Shown: positions 24,399 to 32,096 of the stretch, one piece after another
Position numbering within the stretch: position 1 is the stretch's first letter
Layout: each line of letters opens with the position of its first letter
Assembly: GCF_029962605.1 (NCBI RefSeq)
Contig: NZ_CP124750.1
Location: forward strand, 434,001 to 498,000
Reading direction: 5' to 3'
Source: Serratia sarumanii
GTDB taxonomy: Bacteria; Pseudomonadota; Gammaproteobacteria; Enterobacterales; Enterobacteriaceae
Length of the DNA: 64,000 nt
The notes under the pieces: generated by a model
What the model saw: only the letters and a program-made list of their open reading frames with translations
The model's database searches: none
What the model was told of the DNA's origin: nothing
Position numbers and translations under genes: made by a program

Positions 24399-26063
24399 TC
24401 AGTCTTCGAGCAGCCACCACACCGCTTCGAACGGCCGCAGCGTCAGCGCCTGCGGCTGGTCTGCCGAGTCGCTGTAGTTGCTCATCAGCGGGCGCCATTG
24501 GGCGGAGGCTTCCACGCCTTCCGCCGCCCAGGCCAGCGGTTCGCGGCTCAGGTTGGCCACCACCAGCAGGCGCTGGCCGTTCCAGCTGCGCTGATAGCAC
24601 CACAGCGCCGGGTGATCCGGCGCCAGATCCTGATAGTCGCCGTGGGTCAGCAGCGGATACTGCTTGCGCAGGGTGATCAGCTGGCGGTAGGCATAAAACA
24701 CCGAATCGAGGTCGGCCAGCGCCGCGTCGGCGTTGATCTGCGGGTAGTTCTCGGCGCAGCCGATCCACGGCGTGCCGGTGGTGAAACCGGCGTGCGGCGC
24801 GGCGCTCCACTGCATCGGCGTGCGGCCGTTGTCGCGCGATTTGTCCGCCAGGATCGCCAGCAGTTCGGCGTCGCCGCGGCCCTGGGCGCTCAGTTCGGCG
24901 TACATGTTCAGGCTTTCCACGTCGCGGTACTGCTCGATGGCGCGGAAGCCGGGGTTGGTCATGCCGATCTCTTCACCCTGGTAGATATAAGGCGTGCCCT
25001 GCATGCCGTGCAGCACCATCGCCAGCATTTTGGCGGCCGGCACCCGCAGTGCGCCTTCATCGCCGAAGCGTGACACGATGCGCGGCTGATCGTGGTTACA
25101 CCAGAACAGCGCGTTCCAGGCGCGGTTATGCATCCCTTGCTGCCAGTGGCGGAAGATCTGCTTTAACTCCACGTAATCCGGCGCCGCCCGCGTCCATTTT
25201 TCGCCGTTGGCGTAGTCCACTTTCAGGTGGTGGAAGTTGAAGGTCATCGACAGCTCTTCGCCGCTCTGTGCCGCGTACTGCTGGCAATGCTCAAGCGTGG
25301 TGGAAGACATCTCGCCCACCGTCATCAGGCCGCGCGGCTGAAACACGTCGCGGCTCATTTCCTGCAGGAACTCGTGAATGCGCGGGCCGTCGGTGTAGAA
25401 GCAGCGGCCGTCACCCTGGCTGTCGGACGGGAAGTCCTGCTGCTTGGACACCAGGTTGATCACGTCGAGACGCAGGCCGTCGACGCCTTTGTCCGCCCAG
25501 AACTGACACACTTTCTTCAGCTCTTCGCGCACCGGCGGGTGTTCCCAGTTGAGATCCGCCTGCTCGGCGGCAAACAGGTGCAGATAGTACTGGCCGCTGT
25601 CTGCGTGCCACTGCCAGGCGTTGCCGCCGAACTTGGAGCGCCAGTTGTTCGGCGGCGTATCCCCCTCGCCGTCGCGCCAGACGTAGAACTGACGATACGG
25701 GCTGTGGCGATCCTGCGCGGCCTTGAACCACGGATGCTCGGTCGAGGTGTGGTTGAACACCATGTCCATCACGATGCGGATGCCGCGCCGGTGGGCGGCG
25801 GCGACCAGCTGCTCGAAGTCCGCCATGGTGCCGTAAGCCGGATCGATGGCGCAGTAGTCCGCCACGTCATAGCCGTTGTCCACCTGGGGGGAGACGTAGA
25901 CCGGCGTCAGCCAGATGGCGTCGACGCCCAGCTCCTGCAGATAGTCCAGCCGCCGGGTCACGCCGGCCAAATCGCCGTAGCCGTTGCCGGTGCTGTCCTG
26001 AAAACTCTTCGGATAAATTTGGTAGATGACGCCGTTCTGCCACCAGGGGGTTGGGTTGCTCAT
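24399..26063 (-). CDS. treC: TreC, trehalose-6-phosphate hydrolase
   Basis: A cytoplasmic GH13 enzyme that splits trehalose 6-phosphate, delivered by TreB, into glucose and glucose 6-phosphate. It has 554 residues. Alpha-amylase regions are intact: DMVFNHTS near residue 100, GLRLDVINL with the nucleophile Asp200, GEMSS with the acid Glu251, and NHDQPR. The start MSNPTPWWQNG has AAAGG upstream. It lies downstream of treB, separated by an ERIC element that will sit in the operon mRNA. Confidence 0.96.
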   Translation of the reverse strand: MSNPTPWWQNGVIYQIYPKSFQDSTGNGYGDLAGVTRRLDYLQELGVDAIWLTPVYVSPQVDNGYDVADYCAIDPAYGTMADFEQLVAAAHRRGIRIVMDMVFNHTSTEHPWFKAAQDRHSPYRQFYVWRDGEGDTPPNNWRSKFGGNAWQWHADSGQYYLHLFAAEQADLNWEHPPVREELKKVCQFWADKGVDGLRLDVINLVSKQQDFPSDSQGDGRCFYTDGPRIHEFLQEMSRDVFQPRGLMTVGEMSSTTLEHCQQYAAQSGEELSMTFNFHHLKVDYANGEKWTRAAPDYVELKQIFRHWQQGMHNRAWNALFWCNHDQPRIVSRFGDEGALRVPAAKMLAMVLHGMQGTPYIYQGEEIGMTNPGFRAIEQYRDVESLNMYAELSAQGRGDAELLAILADKSRDNGRTPMQWSAAPHAGFTTGTPWIGCAENYPQINADAALADLDSVFYAYRQLITLRKQYPLLTHGDYQDLAPDHPALWCYQRSWNGQRLLVVANLSREPLAWAAEGVEASAQWRPLMSNYSDSADQPQALTLRPFEAVWWLLED

Positions 26064-26096
26064 AGCTGTATACCTTTGAATCGTGACAACGGGCCC

Positions 26097-26223
26097 GTAC
26101 CCTTCATCTTTCAAACTGCAGCGTTGTTGGCTGCTGGCGCTGCACCCCAGTCACTTACTTGAGTAAGCTCCTGGGGATTTGCACCCTTGCCGCCTAGCTG
26201 CAGCTCGAAAGCTATAGGGTATT
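26097..26223. repeat. ERIC element (127 bp) in the treB-treC spacer
   Basis: This stretch contains the ERIC core, CCCCAGTCACTTACTT followed by GAGTAAGCTCCTGGGG, which matches the classic ERIC primer sites in inverted orientation. The outer arms GTACCCTTCATCTTTC and GAAAGCTATAGGGTAT form the long imperfect palindrome, and the inner arms CTGCAG...CTGCAG extend it. The length equals the standard ERIC unit. It lies in an untranslated operon spacer, so the treBC transcript will contain the hairpin. Confidence 0.92.
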
Positions 26224-26260
26224 TCTAGCCCCTACATTCATGTTGCGTATTTTGCGTCAA

Positions 26261-27676
26261 TCAAACCGGCAGCTCGCCGCGGGCGGCCTTGCGCTTGTAG
26301 ACCATGATGGTCAGCACCAGCGGGATGACGATCGCCACCAGAATCGCCAGCGAGTAAATCAGCCAGAACTGCGGCTTGATAGACAGGATGCCCGGCAGGC
26401 CGCCGACGCCGATACCGTTGGCCATCACGCCGTCCAGGCCGCAGATAAGGCCTGCGATCGCGGAGCCGATCATCGCGCACAGCATCGGGAAACGGTATTT
26501 GAGGTTGATGCCGTACATCGCCGGTTCGGTCACGCCGAGGTAGGCGGAGATCGCCGCCGGCACCGAGATTTCACGCTCGTTGGCCTTGCGGCTGATGATG
26601 ATGATGCCGAGCACCGCCGAGGCCTGCGCGATGTTGGACAGCGCAATCAGCGGCCACACCGGGGTGCCGCCCATGCTCTGGATCATCTGCATGTCGATGG
26701 CCAGCGTGGTCTGGTGCACGCCGGTGATCACCAGCGGCGCATACAGGAAGCCGAACAGCGCGGCGCCCACCGGGGCGAAGCTGCCGGTCATCACCGCTTT
26801 CACCGCCCAGGCAACCCCGTCGCCGATCATGCGGCCGAACGGCCCGATCAGCGCGTGCGCCAGGAACACCGCCAGCAGCAGCGAAACCACCGGCACCACC
26901 ACCAGATAGAGGTAGTCGGGGACGATCTTTTTCAGCCGGGTTTCGATCCAGCCCAGCGCCATGCCCGCCAGGATCGACGGGATCACCTGCGCCTGATAGC
27001 CGACTTTCTGGATCACGAACCAGCCGAAGTTCCACACTTCCGGCGTTTGCTGGCCGAGCAGGTAGGAGTTCATCAGCTGCGGCGACACCAGGGTGACGCC
27101 CAGCACGATGCCGAGTACCGGGGTGCCGCCCATCTTTTTCACCGTCGACCAGCAGATGGCCACCGGCAGGAACATGAAGATCGCTTCACCGAGCAACCAC
27201 AGGAAGTCGTAAATGGTTTTCCACGCCGGGTGCATCTGCGCCAGCGTTTGGCCGCCGGACATCGGGATGTCGCCGATCACGTTGCGGAAGCCGAGGATCA
27301 GACCGCCGCTGATCAGCGCCGGCAGCAGCGGGAAGAAGATCTCGGCGAAGTGGGAGATGGTGCGCTCGGTCCAGGTCATGTTCTGGCGCGCGGCCACCTT
27401 GGCCTGTTCTTTGTCGGCCTCGTTGACGCCGGTGCTGGCGATCAGCGCCTGATAGTAGTCGCCGACGTCGGTGCCGATCACCACCTGGAACTGCCCGGCG
27501 TTGGTGAAGCAACCTTTGACCATCGGCAGCTCTTCGATTTCTTTGGGGCTGGCCTTGCTGGGGTCATTGAGGACGAAACGCAACCGGGTAATGCAATGGC
27601 TGACGGTGGCGATGTTTTCGCGGCCGCCGACCAAAACAATCAGGCGATCAATATCCTGCTGTTTTACTTTGCTCAT
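26261..27676 (-). CDS. treB: TreB, PTS trehalose-specific EIIBC component
   Basis: TreB imports trehalose and phosphorylates it to trehalose 6-phosphate. It has 471 residues (473 in E. coli). The EIIB domain is N-terminal, with the phosphorylated cysteine Cys28 in SHCITRLRF. The EIIC domain from about residue 100 has the usual hydrophobic segments and the GITEPAMYGIN-type loop, here LGVTEPAMYGIN. There is no EIIA domain, consistent with use of glucose EIIA. A TreR operator lies upstream. Confidence 0.96.
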   Translation of the reverse strand: MSKVKQQDIDRLIVLVGGRENIATVSHCITRLRFVLNDPSKASPKEIEELPMVKGCFTNAGQFQVVIGTDVGDYYQALIASTGVNEADKEQAKVAARQNMTWTERTISHFAEIFFPLLPALISGGLILGFRNVIGDIPMSGGQTLAQMHPAWKTIYDFLWLLGEAIFMFLPVAICWSTVKKMGGTPVLGIVLGVTLVSPQLMNSYLLGQQTPEVWNFGWFVIQKVGYQAQVIPSILAGMALGWIETRLKKIVPDYLYLVVVPVVSLLLAVFLAHALIGPFGRMIGDGVAWAVKAVMTGSFAPVGAALFGFLYAPLVITGVHQTTLAIDMQMIQSMGGTPVWPLIALSNIAQASAVLGIIIISRKANEREISVPAAISAYLGVTEPAMYGINLKYRFPMLCAMIGSAIAGLICGLDGVMANGIGVGGLPGILSIKPQFWLIYSLAILVAIVIPLVLTIMVYKRKAARGELPV

Positions 27677-27746
27677 TATGGGATACCTGCAGAGGTGTTG
27701 GCTGAGTAATGATCAAAGCTTAGTCACTCGAATTTTTTTATGGAAT

Positions 27747-27758
27747 GGGAACGTTCCC
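27747..27758. promoter_or_regulatory. TreR operator upstream of treB
   Basis: A perfect 12-bp palindrome, GGGAACGTTCCC, lies between treR and treB, 70 bp before the treB start. This is the type of operator bound by the LacI-family TreR in E. coli. Trehalose 6-phosphate is the known inducer, so it should repress treBC without substrate. Confidence 0.88.
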
Positions 27759-27805
27759 GGTTTGGGGCGAGGATCACAAAATGACAAAAAATGGTCGTCT
27801 TTTAA

Positions 27806-28753
27806 TCAGGAAAGTTTGCTGGGCACCACCAGGCGGCGGATCCCCTGTTCGCCGTTGAGCTGCGCCAGCAGCTGTTGCGCCGCCAGCAGGCCGGCGCTGC
27901 CGTAGCCGAACTCCACCGACAGAGTATCGGGGAACAGGAAGCTGAGCAGCGGGGTGTTGCCGATGGCGCATACCTGAATGGCGCGCGCCGGCTGCTGCTG
28001 CAGGTACTTAATCGCCCCCAGGGCGATGCTGTCGGAGGCGCAGATCAGTGCGCTGGTGTGTGTATCAATCACTTCGGCGGCGTGCTGGAAACCGCTCTGG
28101 TAGCTCAGCTCGCCCAGCGTGGCGCGCGGCGTGAGCTTGAGGCGCTCGCAGGCGTCGAGATAGGCCTGGTAGCGGCGCTGGCCGGTGGTGGCGTCGCTGA
28201 GCTGCACCCCCAGATAGCCGATGTGCCGGTGCCCTTGCCGATACAGGCGATCCATCAGCAGGTTCACCGCGCCGGCGTCGTCGTAGCAGACGGACGAAAA
28301 GCCGTCGTATTCGCGCACCATCACCACCATTTTTTCCTGCCACGGTTTGAGCATCGCCGCGGTCAGCCCGGTAAAGCCGAACAGGATCACGCCGTCGACG
28401 TTGCGCTGGCGCAGCACGTGCAGGTGCTCCTGCACCAGGCGGGTTTCGAACTGGCTCTCCATCACGATAGGATCGAAACCCTGCTGATACAGCAGCGGCA
28501 GCATGGTGCGCACCGCCTGGTTTTCCGACGGTGAATCGAGACGGGAAACGATGATGCCCACCACTTTGTCGCTCTGGCCGCGCATGGCGCGCGCCGACTT
28601 GGAGGGGGTAAACCCTTGCTGACGGATCACCGCTTCCACCCGTTCGCGGGTCTGCGGGCTCACGCTGCCTTCGTTGTTCAGCACCCGTGAGACGGTGGAT
28701 TTGCCTACGCCGCTCAGGCGTGCGATGTCCTTGATGGTCAGCCGGTTTTGCAT
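27806..28753 (-). CDS. treR: TreR, trehalose operon repressor
   Basis: A 315-residue LacI/GalR repressor. The helix-turn-helix is at residues 5-25 (IKDIARLSGVGKSTVSRVLN), followed by the hinge helix and the periplasmic-binding-like effector domain. Its length and position upstream of treBC match E. coli TreR. It probably has its own transcript; 129 bp and an operator separate it from treB. Its 5' end abuts the predicted PhoP box of the divergent mgtA promoter. Confidence 0.95.
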   Translation of the reverse strand: MQNRLTIKDIARLSGVGKSTVSRVLNNEGSVSPQTRERVEAVIRQQGFTPSKSARAMRGQSDKVVGIIVSRLDSPSENQAVRTMLPLLYQQGFDPIVMESQFETRLVQEHLHVLRQRNVDGVILFGFTGLTAAMLKPWQEKMVVMVREYDGFSSVCYDDAGAVNLLMDRLYRQGHRHIGYLGVQLSDATTGQRRYQAYLDACERLKLTPRATLGELSYQSGFQHAAEVIDTHTSALICASDSIALGAIKYLQQQPARAIQVCAIGNTPLLSFLFPDTLSVEFGYGSAGLLAAQQLLAQLNGEQGIRRLVVPSKLS

Positions 28754-28791
28754 GGTTTACTTTTCGTTGAGGTGGACAGGCGTAACATAAT
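28754..28791 (+). promoter_or_regulatory. Candidate PhoP box and -10 element of mgtA
   Basis: GGTTTA-cttTT-CGTTGA (28754-28770) resembles the PhoP direct repeat (GTTTA, 5-bp gap, GTTTA): the first half is perfect and the second has four of six. A -10-like TAACAT or CATAAT follows 12-15 bases later, the spacing used at PhoP-activated promoters. mgtA is PhoP-activated in E. coli and Salmonella under low magnesium. The box begins immediately upstream of the divergent treR start codon. Confidence 0.55.
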
Positions 28792-28924
28792 GGCCTGTAA
28801 AACAATGCCCGTCAGCATAGCTCATTTTCCCACGCGGATCTTGAGGCAATACGGGATTGTTGCACTGCGCTGAACGGCCGCTCCTGCCGCTCTGTTTTTC
28901 CCTTTACCGGAGGTGATTCCCCAT

Positions 28925-28972
28925 ATGGACCCCGACCCGACCGCTTTAGACACTCACTCGGTTCACCGGTAA
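28925..28972 (+). CDS. mgtL: MgtL-like leader peptide of mgtA
   Basis: A 15-codon ORF, MDPDPTALDTHSVHR, with a very strong GGAGGTGAT ribosome binding site. Its beginning matches the DP/EP-repeat start of the enterobacterial MgtL leader (MEPDPTP). In E. coli and Salmonella the acidic-proline start destabilises ribosomes when magnesium is low, which lets mgtA be transcribed. The C-terminal part differs fully from E. coli MgtL and its last codons form one arm of a perfect hairpin. Position, start motif and ribosome site make the call firm. Confidence 0.88.
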   Translation: MDPDPTALDTHSVHR

Positions 28973-29176
28973 AACCTTTCCGCCTGGCGCTGCTGTTTTA
29001 CCGGTGAAGTACATCACGGTAACCGGTGGCGCGCGTTTCGTCGTTCGCTCCTGCTGCTGAAAAAAGAATAAGGATCTGCGTTGGCAGAGGCTTTTTGGCG
29101 CACCCGCCATCCGCCCGGCCGATGACGATCCCCGTTTACCCGCTGCCGTGAGGCACCGGGCGACGAGGTGCGAACC
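28962..29176 (+). promoter_or_regulatory. mgtA leader RNA with switch-like hairpin
   Basis: A perfect 14-bp inverted repeat, TTCACCGGTAAAAC at 28962-28975 and GTTTTACCGGTGAA at 28995-29008, folds around a 19-base loop; its first arm includes the stop codon of the leader peptide. A competing arm ACCGGTG at 29022-29028 could pair with the first arm instead. A weak hairpin with TTTTT (CTGC-gttg-GCAG, near 29070-29095) follows. A ribosome on the leader would cover the first arm, as expected for leader-controlled elongation into mgtA. Confidence 0.7.
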
Positions 29177-31885
29177 ATGAAACTGAAAAAACTCCCCCGT
29201 CAGCTGCTGGGCCTGTTCGCCCGCGGCCTTCCGCGCCGTTTGGTGCGCCGCGACAGCCTGCTGGACGGCGTCGGCGGCGCTGCGCACGATATGCCGGCCG
29301 GCCTGGCGCAACAGCGGCTGGAATGCGCCGCCGCAGAGACGATGCAGCTGTTTGAGCGTTTCCACAGCCACCCGGAAGGCATCACCGCCCATGAGGCGGA
29401 GCAGGTGCGCCGGCGCTGCGGTGAGAACGTCATCGACGATCAGCAGAAAGAGGCCTGGTGGCAACACCTCTGGCACTGCTACCGCAACCCGTTCAACCTG
29501 CTGCTGACCGCGCTCGGCATGATCTCGTACGCCACCGAGGATCTCACCGGCGCGCTGGTGATCGCGCTGATGGTGCTGATCTCCACGCTGCTGAACTTCA
29601 TCCAGGAGGCGCGCTCCAACCGGGCGGCCGATGCGCTGAAAGCGATGGTGAGCAACACCGCCACGGTGATCCGCAGCGATGCGCTCACCGGCAAGAGCGA
29701 ACACGTGGAGCTGCCGATCGCGCAATTGGTGCCGGGCGATATCGTCAAGCTGGCGGCCGGCGACATGATCCCGGCGGATCTGCGCCTGCTGTCGGCCAAG
29801 GATCTGTTCATCAGCCAGGCGGCGCTGACCGGCGAATCGCTGCCGGTGGAAAAATCCGCGGCGCCGCAGGCGCTGGCGGCCGATCCGCTCGACTGCCAGA
29901 ACCTGTGCTTCATGGGCACCAACGTGGTCAGCGGCACCGCGCTGGCGATGGTGATCGGTACCGGCGGCGGCACCTATTTCGGCCAGCTGGCGCAGCGCGT
30001 CACCAGCCAGGAGCAGCAGCCGAACGCCTTCCAGAGCGGCATCAGCAAGGTCAGCTGGCTGCTGATCCGCTTTATGCTGGTGATGACGCCGATCGTGCTG
30101 CTGATCAACGGCTACACCAAGGGCGACTGGTGGGAAGCGGCGCTGTTCGCGCTGTCGGTGGCGGTCGGGCTGACGCCGGAAATGCTGCCGATGATCGTCA
30201 CCTCAACGCTGGCCAAAGGGGCGGTGAAGCTGTCGCGCCAGAAGGTGATCGTCAAACGCCTGGACGCCATCCAGAACTTCGGCGCCATGGACATTCTGTG
30301 CACCGACAAGACCGGCACCCTGACTCAGGACAAGATCGTGCTGGAGCGCCACACCGATGCGTTCGGCGCCGGCAGCGAGCGGGTGCTGCGCTACGCCTGG
30401 CTGAACAGCTTCTACCAGACCGGGCTGAAAAACCTGCTCGACGTGGCGGTGCTGAGCTGCGCGGAGCAGAATCGGCAGCCGGCGGCGTTGCAAAACTACC
30501 GCAAGGTGGATGAGATCCCGTTCGATTTCGTGCGTCGCCGCATGTCGGTGGTGGTGGCGAAAGACAACGAGTATCACGAGCTGGTGTGCAAGGGCGCGCT
30601 GGAAGAGATGCTGGCGATTTGCAGCCACGTGCGCCACGAAGACGAGGTGATCCCGCTCAGCGAGGCGCTGCTGGCGCGCATTCGCCGCATCACCGACGAT
30701 CTCAACCAGCAGGGGCTGCGGGTGGTGGCAGTGGCCAACAAGATCCTGCCGGCGCAAACCCACGAATACGGCGTGGCGGACGAGTCGGATCTGATCCTCG
30801 AAGGCTACGTCGCCTTCCTCGATCCGCCGAAGGAGAGCACCGCGCCGGCGCTGGCGGCGCTGAAACAGAACGGCGTCACGGTGAAGATCCTCACCGGCGA
30901 CAACGAGCTGGTGGCCGCCAAAGTGTGCCGGGACGTCGGGCTGGCGGCCGAGCACCTGCTGCGCGGCAGCGAGATCGAGCAGATGGACGACGAGCAGCTG
31001 GCCCAGGCGGCGGCGCGCACCACGGTGTTCGCCAAGCTGACGCCGCTGCACAAAGAGCGCATCGTCAAACTGCTGCGCCGCCAGGGGCACGTGGTGGGCT
31101 TTATGGGCGACGGTATCAACGACGCGCCGGCGCTGCGTGCGGCCGATATCGGCATCTCCGTCGATTCGGCGGTGGACATCGCCAAGGAGGCGGCGGACAT
31201 CATCCTGCTGGAAAAAAGCCTGATGGTGCTGGAGCAGGGGGTGATCGAAGGGCGCCGTACCTTCGCCAACATGCTGAAATACATCAAGATGACCGCCAGC
31301 TCCAACTTCGGTAACGTGTTCAGCGTGCTGATCGCCAGCGCCTTCCTGCCGTTCCTGCCGATGCTGCCGCTGCACCTGTTGATTCAGAACCTGATGTACG
31401 ACATCTCGCAGATCGCCATCCCGTTCGATAACGTCGACGACGATCAGATCACCCAGCCGCAGCGCTGGAACTCCGCCGATCTGGGGCGGTTTATGGTGTT
31501 CTTTGGGCCGATCAGCTCGATCTTCGACGTGCTGACCTTCAGCCTGATGTGGTGGGTATTCAAGGCCAATACGCCGGAAATGCAGACGCTGTTCCAGTCC
31601 GGCTGGTTCGTGGAAGGGCTGCTGTCGCAAACGCTGATCGTGCACATGATCCGCACGCGCAAAATTCCGTTTATCCAGAGCCGCCCGTCCTGGCCGCTGT
31701 GCATCATGACGCTGGCGGTGATCGCCACCGGCATCGGCCTGGTGTTCTCGCCGCTGGCCGGCTTCCTGCAGTTGCAGGCGCTGCCGCTCGGTTACTTCCC
31801 GTGGCTGGTGCTGATCCTCGCCGGTTACATGGTGCTGACCCAGTGCGTGAAAGGCTGGTTCGTGCGCCGCTACGGCTGGCAATAA
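29177..31885 (+). CDS. mgtA: MgtA, P-type Mg2+-importing ATPase
   Basis: A P-type (P3B) ATPase of the inner membrane that imports magnesium when it is scarce. It has 902 residues, close to E. coli MgtA (898). The phosphorylation motif DKTGTLT is at Asp377, the TGES dephosphorylation loop (ALTGESLP) near residue 218, and the hinge GDGINDAPALR near residue 650. The transmembrane segments match the family. The start MKLKKLPRQ has GAGG upstream; a GTG three codons earlier is also in frame. A MgtL-type leader precedes it. MgtB-type paralogues are similar, but synteny favours mgtA. Confidence 0.94.
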   Translation: MKLKKLPRQLLGLFARGLPRRLVRRDSLLDGVGGAAHDMPAGLAQQRLECAAAETMQLFERFHSHPEGITAHEAEQVRRRCGENVIDDQQKEAWWQHLWHCYRNPFNLLLTALGMISYATEDLTGALVIALMVLISTLLNFIQEARSNRAADALKAMVSNTATVIRSDALTGKSEHVELPIAQLVPGDIVKLAAGDMIPADLRLLSAKDLFISQAALTGESLPVEKSAAPQALAADPLDCQNLCFMGTNVVSGTALAMVIGTGGGTYFGQLAQRVTSQEQQPNAFQSGISKVSWLLIRFMLVMTPIVLLINGYTKGDWWEAALFALSVAVGLTPEMLPMIVTSTLAKGAVKLSRQKVIVKRLDAIQNFGAMDILCTDKTGTLTQDKIVLERHTDAFGAGSERVLRYAWLNSFYQTGLKNLLDVAVLSCAEQNRQPAALQNYRKVDEIPFDFVRRRMSVVVAKDNEYHELVCKGALEEMLAICSHVRHEDEVIPLSEALLARIRRITDDLNQQGLRVVAVANKILPAQTHEYGVADESDLILEGYVAFLDPPKESTAPALAALKQNGVTVKILTGDNELVAAKVCRDVGLAAEHLLRGSEIEQMDDEQLAQAAARTTVFAKLTPLHKERIVKLLRRQGHVVGFMGDGINDAPALRAADIGISVDSAVDIAKEAADIILLEKSLMVLEQGVIEGRRTFANMLKYIKMTASSNFGNVFSVLIASAFLPFLPMLPLHLLIQNLMYDISQIAIPFDNVDDDQITQPQRWNSADLGRFMVFFGPISSIFDVLTFSLMWWVFKANTPEMQTLFQSGWFVEGLLSQTLIVHMIRTRKIPFIQSRPSWPLCIMTLAVIATGIGLVFSPLAGFLQLQALPLGYFPWLVLILAGYMVLTQCVKGWFVRRYGWQ

Positions 31886-31892
31886 CCCGTTC

Positions 31893-31915
31893 GCCCCCTC
31901 CGGCGGGGAGGGGGC
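31893..31915 (+). terminator. Hairpin after mgtA
   Basis: GCCCCCTCC and GGAGGGGGC form a perfect 9-bp stem with a 5-base loop, 7 bp after the mgtA stop. No T-run follows, so it may stabilise the 3' end or act with Rho and not as a classic intrinsic terminator. Confidence 0.5.
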
Positions 31916-32096
31916 AACTGTGATCCCGCCCGCTTTTTCACCGCAATGGTTGGACATCTGTTCTGGGCTGAGTCTTTATCTACAGCGTTGGCTGTTTTCC
32001 CCTGCGCCTTTCAAACCAACGCGTTGTTGTTTATCGCCTAGCGGTGGTTTGAAATTCATTGGGGATATTTTGTTTTTTTCCTCTGAGGAATTTCCG

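Noticed and set aside
26240..27709. Open frame of 489 codons antisense to treB
   Set aside because: Low-complexity shadow composition; TreB is full length with intact motifs.
30203..31957. Long open frame antisense to mgtA
   Set aside because: Histidine/arginine/glutamine-rich shadow translation with no conserved motif; mgtA occupies the other strand completely.
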